Shown one piece after another: positions 9,864 to 19,229 of a DNA stretch of 36,409 bases. The position numbers and the translations under genes were made by a program. A model generated the notes under the pieces. The model saw only the letters and a list, made by a program, of their open reading frames with translations, was not told where the DNA came from and searched no databases. The first letter of the stretch is position 1. Each line of letters starts with the position of its first letter. Origin of the DNA: Perkinsus chesapeaki (Eukaryota; Perkinsozoa; Perkinsida; Perkinsidae); the NCBI GenBank assembly GCA_013115145.1, contig JAAPAO010000361.1, forward strand, positions 1 through 36,409. Direction: 5' to 3'.

Positions 9864-11267
9864 ATGTCATCTGATCGTTCGAATCATCGAAGAGCTTTGG
9901 TCATTGGTGGTGGCTTTGCTGGTTTGTTTGCTGTCAACGAGCTGAAGGCTGACTTTGATGTGACTTTAGTTGACGCTAAAGAATACTTCGAGTACACTCC
10001 CGGTATTCTTCGCGCCTATGCAAACCCCAACCATTACGATGCCCTATCATTTACATACCAGAGAGTTCTCGAGTGCAGTTGTGGAGCTCTTAAGCGAGTG
10101 AACTTCCTGTGGGGCGAAGTACGGGATTTAGATGGCCTTCATCATGTAGCGTATGTGAAACCAATGTTCACCGATGAAGTGGAGAAGGTTCCGTTTGACT
10201 ATTGCGTTATATCGGCTGGCTGCAACTTTGGTGTGTTTTCCAAGTGGGGAGAGTCCCTTTGGGCCCCAACTATCTTGGATAAAGCTCGAATTGAAGGTTC
10301 TTGGCCGCACTTGGATGAGCGGTTCATCGAAGGTCGTCGCCGCCATATTGTAGAGGAGAACGGTAGCTTGAAGAAACTGAATGATGATCACGCGTCCGTA
10401 TTGGTTGTTGGTGGTGGCTTCATAGGTGTCGAATGGGCAACGCAACTGCAGCAGGCTTTTCCCAACCTCCAAATTCACCTCATCGACCATGGCGATAGGT
10501 GCCTGAGGCCTCTGCCCGAACGAGCATCGGCATACTGTGACGAGTATATGCACAAGCATGGTATAAAGACGAAGTACGGCGTGATGTATAACCCAGAAGA
10601 TCCGGGATACTGCGAGAAGATTGGAATGGCCAAGCCACCGGATTGCACCTTCGTATGTGTCGGTGTTAAAGCTGCCAACTACTTTATGCCCAAGGAGACC
10701 CTCTCCAGCTATAATCCACTAGAACCTGATAAGAAGGAGAAGGATATTCGGAAACGTGGCCCTGGTGGAGGCGGATGGATTCGAGTTAATAAGCACCTAC
10801 AAGTGCTTACCACCAACGAGGACGGGTCCGAGTCCCTCTTTGGTGACGGCCATGTCTTCGCCGTGGGTGACTGCAACATGTGCACAGAGCTCCCACCGAT
10901 ACCCAAAATCTCCTATCCGGCAGAGGAGCAGGCAGCCCATGCGACCAAGAACATAAAGATCTTGGACTATCTTGAGCACGAGGGCCACAGAGTCGGCCAC
11001 TGCTGTGGTTTGGTCCCTGCGAAGCAAATGATGGATACATGGTGGCCGTGGGGTGCTGGTATGTTTGCTACTTCTCTCGGGTCTAAGGATGGCTGTTTTG
11101 TCACCGGTGCCAAGGCTTGTCCCGGTAAGGGTCATGTGATTCTTTGGGGCCTCCCATCAGCCATACAGAAGGACCTTATAGAATCTACCAAGGTCGACGA
11201 GCACAGAGGAGGCCTTTTCGGTAAATGTGCTTGGTACTTTGTTCATCATACACCATTTGTAAACTAA
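9864..11267 (+). CDS. FAD/NAD(P)-dependent oxidoreductase, copy 2 (diverged)
   Basis: A 467-aa intronless paralogue of copies 1 and 3. All cofactor motifs are kept: GGGFAG near the N-terminus, VVGGGFIGVE in the middle and VFAVGDC near residue 335. The family-specific GGGGWIRVNKHLQV and the C-terminal FVHHTPFVN are also present. By eye it shares roughly two thirds of its residues with the outer copies and has a short insertion around SCGALKR near residue 80. Codon use is mixed, without the strong C/G-ending bias of its neighbours, so it is probably expressed less or under different selection. I start at ATG 9864, because the residues upstream in the open frame lack an ATG. The function is the same general class as copy 1. 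Confidence 0.86.
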   Translation: MSSDRSNHRRALVIGGGFAGLFAVNELKADFDVTLVDAKEYFEYTPGILRAYANPNHYDALSFTYQRVLECSCGALKRVNFLWGEVRDLDGLHHVAYVKPMFTDEVEKVPFDYCVISAGCNFGVFSKWGESLWAPTILDKARIEGSWPHLDERFIEGRRRHIVEENGSLKKLNDDHASVLVVGGGFIGVEWATQLQQAFPNLQIHLIDHGDRCLRPLPERASAYCDEYMHKHGIKTKYGVMYNPEDPGYCEKIGMAKPPDCTFVCVGVKAANYFMPKETLSSYNPLEPDKKEKDIRKRGPGGGGWIRVNKHLQVLTTNEDGSESLFGDGHVFAVGDCNMCTELPPIPKISYPAEEQAAHATKNIKILDYLEHEGHRVGHCCGLVPAKQMMDTWWPWGAGMFATSLGSKDGCFVTGAKACPGKGHVILWGLPSAIQKDLIESTKVDEHRGGLFGKCAWYFVHHTPFVN

Positions 11268-12220
11268 TCTATTTCCTTCATTTCCAGCTTATTTTGTAAA
11301 GATATCCTGCACTGGCCCTCGCAAGCTGCTGACAGCAGCTTGAAGTATCGAGAGAGTGTCGCTTTTTTCTCATTTATACCTCGTTTTCATCTGCATTTTT
11401 TGTCCAGAGTGAGTCGTAATTGAGTAATGGGAACCTTGGCCTTGAGTTTGAGCAGCTACGGACGTTAGCTGCCCGTCTTGATTTCATCAAACGAGTTTCC
11501 TTAGAAGACGTAGTCCAAAGTTACTTCGGCAAAGTATCCCTTCGTTGTCGTGCCCAAAACTTACGAGCTGTCGTTTCGAACTCCATTTATCGGTTCGGCC
11601 CCATTTGTATGCACATCCTAAGTCGTTTCGATCTGGCTTTACCAGGAAATAACGATGGCAAGGTGTGGGTTTTTCAAAAGGCCATTGTCAGTCGCTTGTT
11701 GTGATGCCAGGCTTGGAAACGATATCCCCATAACTCTTCCCATCTGAGTTGTCTACGTTTGTGTGCTGTGGAATTTTCGGAGCACCGGTTCCTCCATCAA
11801 CTGTAAGGCATATCTCTATAACGAATGCGATTTAGGCGTTCATTCGATAGTCTAACATGACCCCAAAGGGTGTAAACGGTATTGGTATACTCAGTTCCAT
11901 GATAGATAAGAAGGAAGTAGCGCTGTTACCCTCTGACGGTCCACCTAGCCCATCGCAAGGGGGAGACAAATTAGCTATGCAGCGCACAGCTGTGCATGCG
12001 TGCACGCCAGCCTCAGCTCCAAATCAGCAAGGCATCTCATCGTGTTTGGATCGCTTGAGTGTCCACTAGCTATTCTAAGCTTGGTGGATAAGCCTGGCTA
12101 GTCCACGAGATGGTCCGATGTATTTCGCCAGGGGTTTATTGGGGTTTAGGGACTAGTTAAACTTAGGGAGAGGGGAGGATTGGTTTTAATCATCGTTGGT
12201 TCAGTATTTGTTTGCCACTC
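11268..12220. other. Intergenic stretch between oxidoreductase copies 2 and 3
   Basis: 953 nt. Two short plus-strand frames occur (about 11420-11704, which has no ATG start, and 11857-12069), but neither resembles a known protein or joins to another exon. A near-perfect hairpin is listed separately. A GGTTCAG acceptor-like site lies 19 nt before the copy 3 start. Confidence 0.5.
11322..11342 (+). repeat. 9-bp stem, 3-nt loop hairpin after oxidoreductase copy 2
   Basis: CAAGCTGCT (11322-11330), loop GAC, then AGCAGCTTG (11334-11342) form a perfect stem. It starts 55 nt after the copy 2 stop, so it is probably in the 3' UTR. The role is unknown. Confidence 0.7.
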
Positions 12221-13603
12221 ATGGTTTCTGACAAGCGTCGTGCTTTAGTCATCGGAGGTGGCTTCTCCGGTATGTTCGCCGCCAACGAGCTTAAGAGCCG
12301 TTTCGAGGTGACTCTCGTTGATGCCAAGGAGTACTTCGAGTACACCCCCGGTATTCTTCGTGCTTATGTCAAGCCTGGCCACTATGACGCCTTGTCGTTC
12401 ACTTACCAATCTATTCTTGAGCGCACTATGGGCATCAAGTTCCTCTGGGGTGAGGTGAAGGAGCTCGATGGCGAGAAGCAGATCGCCCACATCAAGCCTA
12501 TGTTCTCCGACCACACTGAGGAGGTTGCCTTCGACTACTGCGTGATCGCCGCCGGTTGCACTTTCGGTCTCTTCTCCAAGTGGGGTGAGTCTCTCTGGGC
12601 TCCCACTGTCAACGAGGGTGCCATCGCCGAGTCCGAGTGGAAGCATATTGATGAGCGTTTCATCGAGGGTCGTCGTCGTCATATCTTCGAGGAGCACGAG
12701 AAGCTCGCCGCCCTCAACAAGAAGAAGGCCAACGTTCTTGTTGTTGGTGCCGGTTTCATCGGTGTCGAGTGGGTTACTGAGCTTCAGCATTACTTCCCTA
12801 ACCTCAAGCTCACCATCATGGATTTCCTTCCTAAGTGCCTCGGACCTCTCCCTCAGAACGCCGCCAACTACTGCGACAAGTACATGAAGGATCATGGAAT
12901 CAAGTGCTACTATGGCATGAAGTACGCTCCTAAGGAGGAGGGATTCTTCCAGAAGATCGGTCTCAACGGTGAGCCTGACTGCACCTTCGTCTGCATCGGT
13001 ACCAAGGCCGCCAACTGGTTCATGCCTAAGGAGTGCTTGACTGGCTACAACCCCTTGGAGGAGGACAAGAAGGAGAAGGACCCCAAGAAGCGTGGCCCCG
13101 GTGGCGGAGGATGGATCCACGTCAACAAGCACTTGCAGGTTGTTAAGACTAACGAGGACGGTTCTCAGTCTCTCTGGGGTAACGGTCACATCTTCGCCGT
13201 TGGTGATTGCAACATGGTCCCCGACCTGCCGCCGATCCCGAAGATCTCCTATCCTTCTGAGGAGCAGGCTGCCCATGCCACTAAGAACATCAAGATCTTG
13301 GACCACCTCGAGCATAAGGGTAAGACCGTTGGAGGCTGCTGCGGGCTCGGTGGCGCCAAGGACCTCCAGACCACTTGGTGGCCTTGGGGCGCTGGCATGT
13401 TCGCCACTTCTCTTGGTCCTAACAAGGCTTGCTTTGTCATGGGAGCCAAGTCTGCTCCTGGCACTGGCCATATGGTTCTTTGGGGCAAGCTCTCTGCCAT
13501 CCAAAAGGAGCTTATTGAGTCCACTAAGGTTAACGAGAACAAGCGTGGCATCATCGGTTCCTGGGGTTGGCATTTCGTCCATCACACTCCCTTCATGAAC
13601 TAA
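12221..13603 (+). CDS. FAD/NAD(P)-dependent oxidoreductase, copy 3 (AIFM2/FSP1/NDH-2-like)
   Basis: 460 aa, intronless, with the same motifs at the same positions as copy 1 (GGGFSG at 12-17, VVGAGFIGVE near 174-183, IFAVGDC near 330). The central part is identical to copy 1 in protein and almost identical in DNA. Differences concentrate in the first ~150 residues and in the last ~40, for example GSWGWHFVHHTPFMN at the end. This patchwork suggests gene conversion between copies 1 and 3. Codon bias is as strong as in copy 1. I start at ATG 12221, giving the same MVSDKRR start as copy 1; the open frame upstream has no ATG. Confidence 0.87.
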   Translation: MVSDKRRALVIGGGFSGMFAANELKSRFEVTLVDAKEYFEYTPGILRAYVKPGHYDALSFTYQSILERTMGIKFLWGEVKELDGEKQIAHIKPMFSDHTEEVAFDYCVIAAGCTFGLFSKWGESLWAPTVNEGAIAESEWKHIDERFIEGRRRHIFEEHEKLAALNKKKANVLVVGAGFIGVEWVTELQHYFPNLKLTIMDFLPKCLGPLPQNAANYCDKYMKDHGIKCYYGMKYAPKEEGFFQKIGLNGEPDCTFVCIGTKAANWFMPKECLTGYNPLEEDKKEKDPKKRGPGGGGWIHVNKHLQVVKTNEDGSQSLWGNGHIFAVGDCNMVPDLPPIPKISYPSEEQAAHATKNIKILDHLEHKGKTVGGCCGLGGAKDLQTTWWPWGAGMFATSLGPNKACFVMGAKSAPGTGHMVLWGKLSAIQKELIESTKVNENKRGIIGSWGWHFVHHTPFMN

Positions 13604-14133
13604 TTCTAGTTTCTAGGAGTCTCTTTTGAGTAACTGTCCGTACGTGACTACTTTTGCTCGCATTTGTTATAACATAGCTGTTCCTATGCGTGAGCAACGA
13701 CCGATTGTTGAGTTGTCAAGTTTGCCTGGGAAGTGATAACGGTAAACGGGATATTTGTGATTTGTCCATCGTTGCGTCTCGCGTACTGTTGAAGAAAAGC
13801 TGAGGTTTTGGGCAAGTTGTGTAACTTTGAGTTCGTTGGAGGAAAGCTTGAGCATCTTTTGAAGGTTAAAGGATTCCTTCACCTGCTTCATTTCCTGCAT
13901 AACACAAACAATGCAGCAACTCAGACTCCAATGAGAAAAGGTTTCCTCTTGTACAGAGATTGTGTACGGATTGTACGCGACCCCAAGTCGTTCGAGTATT
14001 TCGAGCAAACTTATCATTCTTAAAACTTGTCTCGATCCTCCAAATCCTAACCAACTAACGCAAAGATTCAAACTTATGAGAGGTGCTAAGAAACGTGGCA
14101 GTGGAACAGATACAGGGGGTATCAGTGTAACAG
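13604..14133. other. Intergenic stretch, convergent gene ends
   Basis: 530 nt between the ends of oxidoreductase copy 3 (plus) and DUS1 (minus). A 158-codon minus-strand frame crosses it but overlaps the DUS1 end in another frame and resembles no family. I regard it as chance. Confidence 0.5.
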
Positions 14134-15781
14134 TTATGTACAAGCTGGTGTATCAAGAGCAATCTTCTTCTCTGGGCTGGTTGCCTCAGCCTCGTCGTTC
14201 CGGGCCTCGTCCATCTCCTTCTTTCGAAGAGCCTTGCGTTCTGATCGGCTCAATCGCCGATACTCTCGCTTTCTACCTCCTAGTGTTGGCCTGCAGCAGA
14301 GCATCGCATCCTTCAGTCGTCAGTGCCCCGAACACCTACAGCTCGTCCATCCCTTCCGGTTTTTCGATTATCTTCTTTCGTATGAGATCACTCTTGGATA
14401 AAAGTGGTTTCTGATGACGCCAGTAGTATCCCCTAGAAGGCCAGGGTTCCTCCTCGACGTCAGGATGCGCCAGGTCCTCCTTCACGAGCTTATCGAGGGC
14501 ATCAACTGCGGCTGAAATCCTAAACGACCGTTTCAATTCCTTCCCAAACCGAAACTTGCTACTCTTCCAGGCTATGCGCGCCTCCGAGTTTTTCACGAAC
14601 TTCGATGAACTTCTGTAATGGCGCGTAAAGCATACGGAAAGCATGGCTTTTGATGCATCTTGGTGGCGCCGTGTGAGGATATCGCTTAGCGAATTCAATG
14701 TATTCCTTCACCAGTTCACATTGGCTTGGAGCTGGATGCTCCTTCTCGAGACCCACGAACAACGTGGGGAGCTCTAGGATACACTCCGAGCTCATTACTG
14801 CATCACACTTGGTGACCTGTCTTAGCGATCGATCATGTTGAATGATGACCACCTCCTCACCTCGAAGCACTTCTCGACGTCTTCGAATGACGATATCCCG
14901 CCATTGACGATAAAAGGGACATCAGGAACGCAGGCGCGAACCTCCGCGGCAGATTCCCACCAGCACGCTTGGGTTAATTGGCCTAATCCATAGCATCCCC
15001 CCAACTGCGACCCCAGCGAGCGATCCCGACGATATCACCTTTCCATTCCTTAGTGCGAGGATGCAATGCGATTAAATCCACACCGAGGGCATCTAATCGC
15101 CTCACGAAGTCCTTCGTGGCCTCAATGTCTGGCTTTCCAGAACCATCATCGTCCTTGGCGGTCATGAAGCGAATCTTCACCGACACCGGACAGTCGAGGC
15201 CCTAAGGATGCCCCATTCAAGCGTACCCCTCCCTGACCAAAACTACATTAACCATTTTTTCCACTATACCAAGAACAAGCCCTGGTTCCTCCAACAGGAA
15301 GCTGCCATAATGACCCCTTCTGGCTATCCCTTGAGGGCATCCAAGGTTAAGATCAACGCAAGACACCTAGCTTCATATGTAACAGCCCCACGCCGCAGTT
15401 CACCCACCTGGTCCTGTATGTGCTTAGCGGCCTCAACAATGACATCACCGTTGTCGCCACAAAACTGCGCCGCTAGTGGAGAATCCCCTTCGGCCTGTAC
15501 CGTATACTGCATACGCCACACCAACCGTAATCCACTACTACCGTCTCGAAGTTTTTATCCCGGTATTTCTTAGAAGTCGCAAATGACTTGGCATGCATCA
15601 TAGGAGTGTAGCAGAGCTCAGCGCCGTACCTGCAGATACAGCCTTGCGACCTCAACTGCTGCTGCCTAACCCTCGACTACTTTCGTGTCATCATGCGGAA
15701 GGCGAGCTCGCTCTGATCGACCATCGGTGCCGTGACATACCGCGGAGAACCGATCGACCTCCACCAATCATATCTAGACAT
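14134..15781 (-). CDS. DUS1: tRNA-dihydrouridine synthase, DUS1 type
   Basis: A flavoenzyme that reduces uridine to dihydrouridine in the tRNA D-loop (positions 16/17 for Dus1). Exons: 15681-15781, 15542-15629, 15408-15506, 15247-15366, 15039-15201, 14861-14982, 14563-14816, 14340-14519, 14134-14290, giving 427 aa in frame. The FMN barrel opens [16 protein letters not shown], followed by [16 protein letters not shown]. The catalytic cysteine is C106 in [20 protein letters not shown]. Later motifs are [19 protein letters not shown] and DAVMSSE. The helical RNA-binding domain follows, then a basic C-terminus (about 370-427) rich in Arg, Lys and Glu. The ATG is preceded in frame by a stop and by TAG four codons earlier. 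Introns are 35-51 nt, several with GTAG donors. The donor of intron 4 (15246 or 15252) is uncertain. Confidence 0.9.
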
Positions 15782-16098
15782 ATTCCCCTACCATCCATGA
15801 CCTTGCGGAAATACCCCTACCGATGGAGGCGTTCATTTCTACCAGCGCTCGTCGCTTGGGCTTCAGACGGGCCCGAATCGGACATATTAATACGAGAGAC
15901 TGCCGTCCCCCTTTTTATAGCTTTAATGACTCAGTACGCAACAAACTGCTATTCAAAAGTCCGACGGTTGAGCCTGGGACGATCTGGCTGACCCGGAGTC
16001 AGCGTGAAAAAAGCCTGCCTAGAGCAGGAATCTATGTAGTAGATGACGATCTGTAATACCTGCCAAGACTCTGTCAGCGTGCCCAGACCGGAGTACTA
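15782..16098. other. Intergenic stretch, DUS1 to ODC
   Basis: 317 nt between two minus-strand genes. Nothing recognisable, apart from presumed 5' sequence of DUS1 and the 3' end of ODC. Confidence 0.5.
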
Positions 16099-18000
16099 CT
16101 ACCAGTAGACAGGGGTGTCGAATCCATTAAAGTTAGTGGCAGCTGCGGTGGTGTAGGCCCCCATGTTCCTCCATAGGAGATGGTCACCGATTTCCAACTC
16201 GGGGAGATGGGTTACATCTTTCATAATCATATCGAATCCATCACAAGTCGGACCGAAGAGCACGCAAGTAGGATTGGCATCCGTCGACTTGCTACGACCC
16301 TCCACCCTAAACAACAAACATCAATCAACTCAACTGGCGCAATTCCCCTACTCCTCAACAAGAACTTCAGGCCACACCTGTTGATGATCGAACAGCACGC
16401 AGTTGAAAGAGCCATACAAACCATCATTATTATACAATCTAAAACAAAGAGTCCCAAAAGCGGCACTCCATCCACCCCCACCTAGTGATGGACTTGAGCT
16501 TGGGCTCTCCCATATCTTCACAGCTGCTACTGCCGCTGTCTGTAGTGTCAACCTCACTGATAGTCGTCTGTGTAACAGCGGGCGATACCACTACATTCTT
16601 GGCATAGATCTTGGTGACCAATGCGCAGGGACTGCAGGCAAAATACCTGATGAAAATGAGTGACAGCTCCCCCACTGGGACACGAGTTACCTGCCAGGCT
16701 CTGCTATGACTTGGACATCCTCAGTGTCAGGAAAAAGAGTATCGAGCAGCGAATTAATGACCGTGGCCATTGACTTGAAGGTCACAGAAGAACCTTCAAC
16801 AAGAGCTGCAGGCAGCAAGTGACTCAAGCTTCCTAACCTTCCTTATCTACACCTTGGAAGCCGCCACCGATATCCAAGAGAGACAACTTAATACCATAGC
16901 GAGAACTAGCAAGACATACATACCCTTTAGGGGCACAGCAAAGAATGCCTACGCAGCAGCGTCGAAGACTTCACGAGCGTCAACCAGCGCCTTGGTTACG
17001 GCGTGAACATCCGAGCAGCCAGAACCGACATGGAACGATACTCCAACAACTGAGAAATGACGAGACAATGGTGTAGTTTGGTTCACCTACCAGTAAGACC
17101 ATGACTGATAGCTTCCTCTAATAACACAGTAGTAGCAACCCCAAGGGAAGCACCGAACTTGGCGCTCATAGGGCACTGAGCACTTGAATCCACGCAGGCC
17201 AGACGAAGCAAGATCTTAGCCTCCGGGAAGTACTGGGCAATCTGCAGACATGAAATACTTCTAACGTAACGTGCAGCACGACCTCACCTTAGCAATCTCG
17301 AAGGCCGAGTCGGCTACGAGATATCTAACACCTAAGTCTCGAGCACCAGCCAACTGGGATGGTAACTTGGTAGGATTAGCGTAGACAACATGAGACGACA
17401 TGAGTTCCTACATAGACAGCGGTGGAGAGGGTATATATCGGTCCAGAGGTCTTACGCTAATACACTCTTCGTCAACATCTGGGCCCGCCTCGTCACGAAG
17501 TATCCTTCTTACCAGCTTCATCTCATTGACGGTGGCGCAATCGAATCTACAACCTAGACCGCGAAGGGTCTTGACGAGCATTGGCTCTGGGTTGCATTTC
17601 ACCGCATAATACCTATCACAATAAGGTAAGCACAAGTAAGAAGCTGGTTAATACCACAGACACTTACGGAGTCACACGAGGCAACAGATCTTTCCACTGT
17701 TTCATCTGATGCTCGACACGACCTGCGACAACAAAGATGCCACACTAATGGAGGTGGCGACTTACTTAGGTTGAGGAGCACAACAGGCACGTCCGGGTTG
17801 CCCATATCCTTTAGGGCTTCCCCAGCAACGTACTGCAGTGGGTCATGAGACTTAGGCACTGAAAAGAGCAATCTGACAACACATGGGAAGCACAACGCTT
17901 TACCTTGAATATCGGGAACGACATCTTGTTCAACGATAGGAGCAGTGCAGCTAACAGAACTAACTTTGCGATCAATAGGCTTCCAGTTGGTGATGACCAT
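16099..18000 (-). CDS. ODC: Ornithine decarboxylase
   Basis: PLP enzyme converting ornithine to putrescine, the first step of polyamine synthesis, in the cytosol. Exons: 17904-18000, 17766-17858, 17668-17722, 17456-17612, 17288-17407, 17091-17241, 16953-17049, 16853-16905, 16691-16805, 16482-16646, 16376-16438, 16099-16306, joining to 457 aa (human 461). The PLP lysine is K87 in YYAVKCN. Other marks are FDCATVNEM, VVYANPTK, VGVSFHVGSGC, LLDIGGGF, VIAEPGRYF and NDGLYGSFNC. The active-site cysteine of the dimer partner is C410 in FGPTCDG. The C-terminus is GDHLLWRNMGAYT...FNGF and then stops, so the long destabilising tail of mammalian ODC is missing. About 50 extra N-terminal residues compensate in length. 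A low-complexity Ser/Thr/Glu insertion lies near 335-365. The start is the first ATG of exon 1. The splice at exon 11/12 is the least certain. Confidence 0.92.
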
Positions 18001-18199
18001 CGACTTCAGGGTTACGAGCGTCAGGAACGGTCGGCGACGGCGATCAAACGGTAAGTAGAGAGGGGTGCGGGGTGCATAAACGGCTGAACAATGGCAAATG
18101 ATTATTTATACCACATAACACAACAGCATTCAAAGCAACGTGCATACGGGAGCAATGGTAGTATTATAATGGACACTATGAGGCTCGTTGACGATCCTC

Positions 18200-18577
18200 T
18201 TAATCAGTAGCTTGGTCAGGTGGAGTGTTCTGCTGTTGATGGGCGGCCACAGCAGCGGCAGCGGCTGCGTTCATGTGCTCGAGGGCCCGCCGATCTAAAC
18301 GAACTTTCCGTATTTCCTCTTGCCTGAAGACAGCCAGAATTGAATGACGAATTGAAAGGCTACTCACCTGAGGGCGATCTCTAGCTTGAGTTTCTCAATT
18401 TCGAGTTGTTCAAGTGACAATTGCGTGAAGTCGAAGGGCTGATCGAGATAGACCATCTCCTCAATTGACGGCACTGAAACAAGCAAGCATCAACTGAAGC
18501 CAAACGGAACGGCAAGTCCCTGGCGATTTCCCGTCTTCCTTACGCCCCGCTGTCACGTCCACGTCAGTTGCGTCCAT
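18200..18577 (-). CDS. Small coiled-coil protein, 87 aa
   Basis: Exons 18544-18577, 18368-18473 and 18200-18323 join in frame to 87 aa. Donors are GTAAGG and GTGAGT; acceptors end TTTCAG and CTTCAG. Residues 12-65 are charged and heptad-like (LSLEQLEIEKLKLEIALRQ and continuing), suggesting a coiled coil. The tail is Ala/Gln-rich. I do not recognise the family; small subunits of large complexes often look like this. It sits 199 nt upstream of the ODC start, on the same strand. Short exons and perfect phase closure support a real gene, but the function is unknown. Confidence 0.68.
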
Positions 18578-19229
18578 CGTCGATCTTCAAGACTGCCAGT
18601 GGTGCGCACGCGTCAACCTGCGCGGTTACCGATCAGCATGGCGAGCGCTTAGTTTGGCGGCGCAACGTAGCCCCCGATACCGATAATTTCAGAATTCGTT
18701 TACTGAACAACCCGTTCATGGCTCCGTCCCCACTTGAGTGTAAGGGTTGGCTGTATTCTTCTTTAGTTGATAGACCCGTCTATAGCTAATCTACATTCTC
18801 CTATGGGTATACCTGCCCACTGCTTGGTAACACACTTTAATCGGTTCGATGATACTCCTATATGCTTCATGCACATGTTTTACGGTACTGGATAATTGTT
18901 TAGGATCATATCAGTGAAGTCATACAGTTCTGAATGATACTTTTTCACCAGCCAGGAAGTGTTTGACAATGTTATGGGGCACCCTTTAGCAGCGGACCGT
19001 GAGCCTCAGACATTCCCCTTGTACATCGCAAATAACGTCCCCTGGTGGGTGCTGTCTAACTTCGGGCAGTATTAATAGTAAATTCAAGGAAGATCAGCAA
19101 GCCCGGGGTTTAGCGGGCGTCACAGTGTCGGAGCGAGTCTTACAGCGATCTGTACAATTCATCATTGCGTTGCTAGTGTCAATCTCGTTCGGACCTTGGC
19201 GGATAGGAGTCCTCGGCTTTGCTGGAAAC
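18578..19229. other. Intergenic stretch between divergent genes
   Basis: 652 nt between the small coiled-coil gene (minus) and the long kinase (plus). A 73-codon plus-strand frame (18568-18789) resembles nothing, and no exon chain can be built. Confidence 0.5.

Noticed and set aside
11420-11704. 94-codon plus-strand frame between oxidoreductase copies
   Set aside because: No ATG start, no family resemblance and no exon partner.
13667-14143. 158-codon minus-strand frame next to DUS1
   Set aside because: It runs over the last exon of DUS1 in a different frame, has no family resemblance and does not splice to anything.
14520-14600. Apparent frameshift in DUS1 after HSLEE
   Set aside because: A 43-nt intron (14520-14562, donor GTAGCA, acceptor TTTAG) restores the frame and gives [13 protein letters not shown], which fits the family. 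No error is needed.
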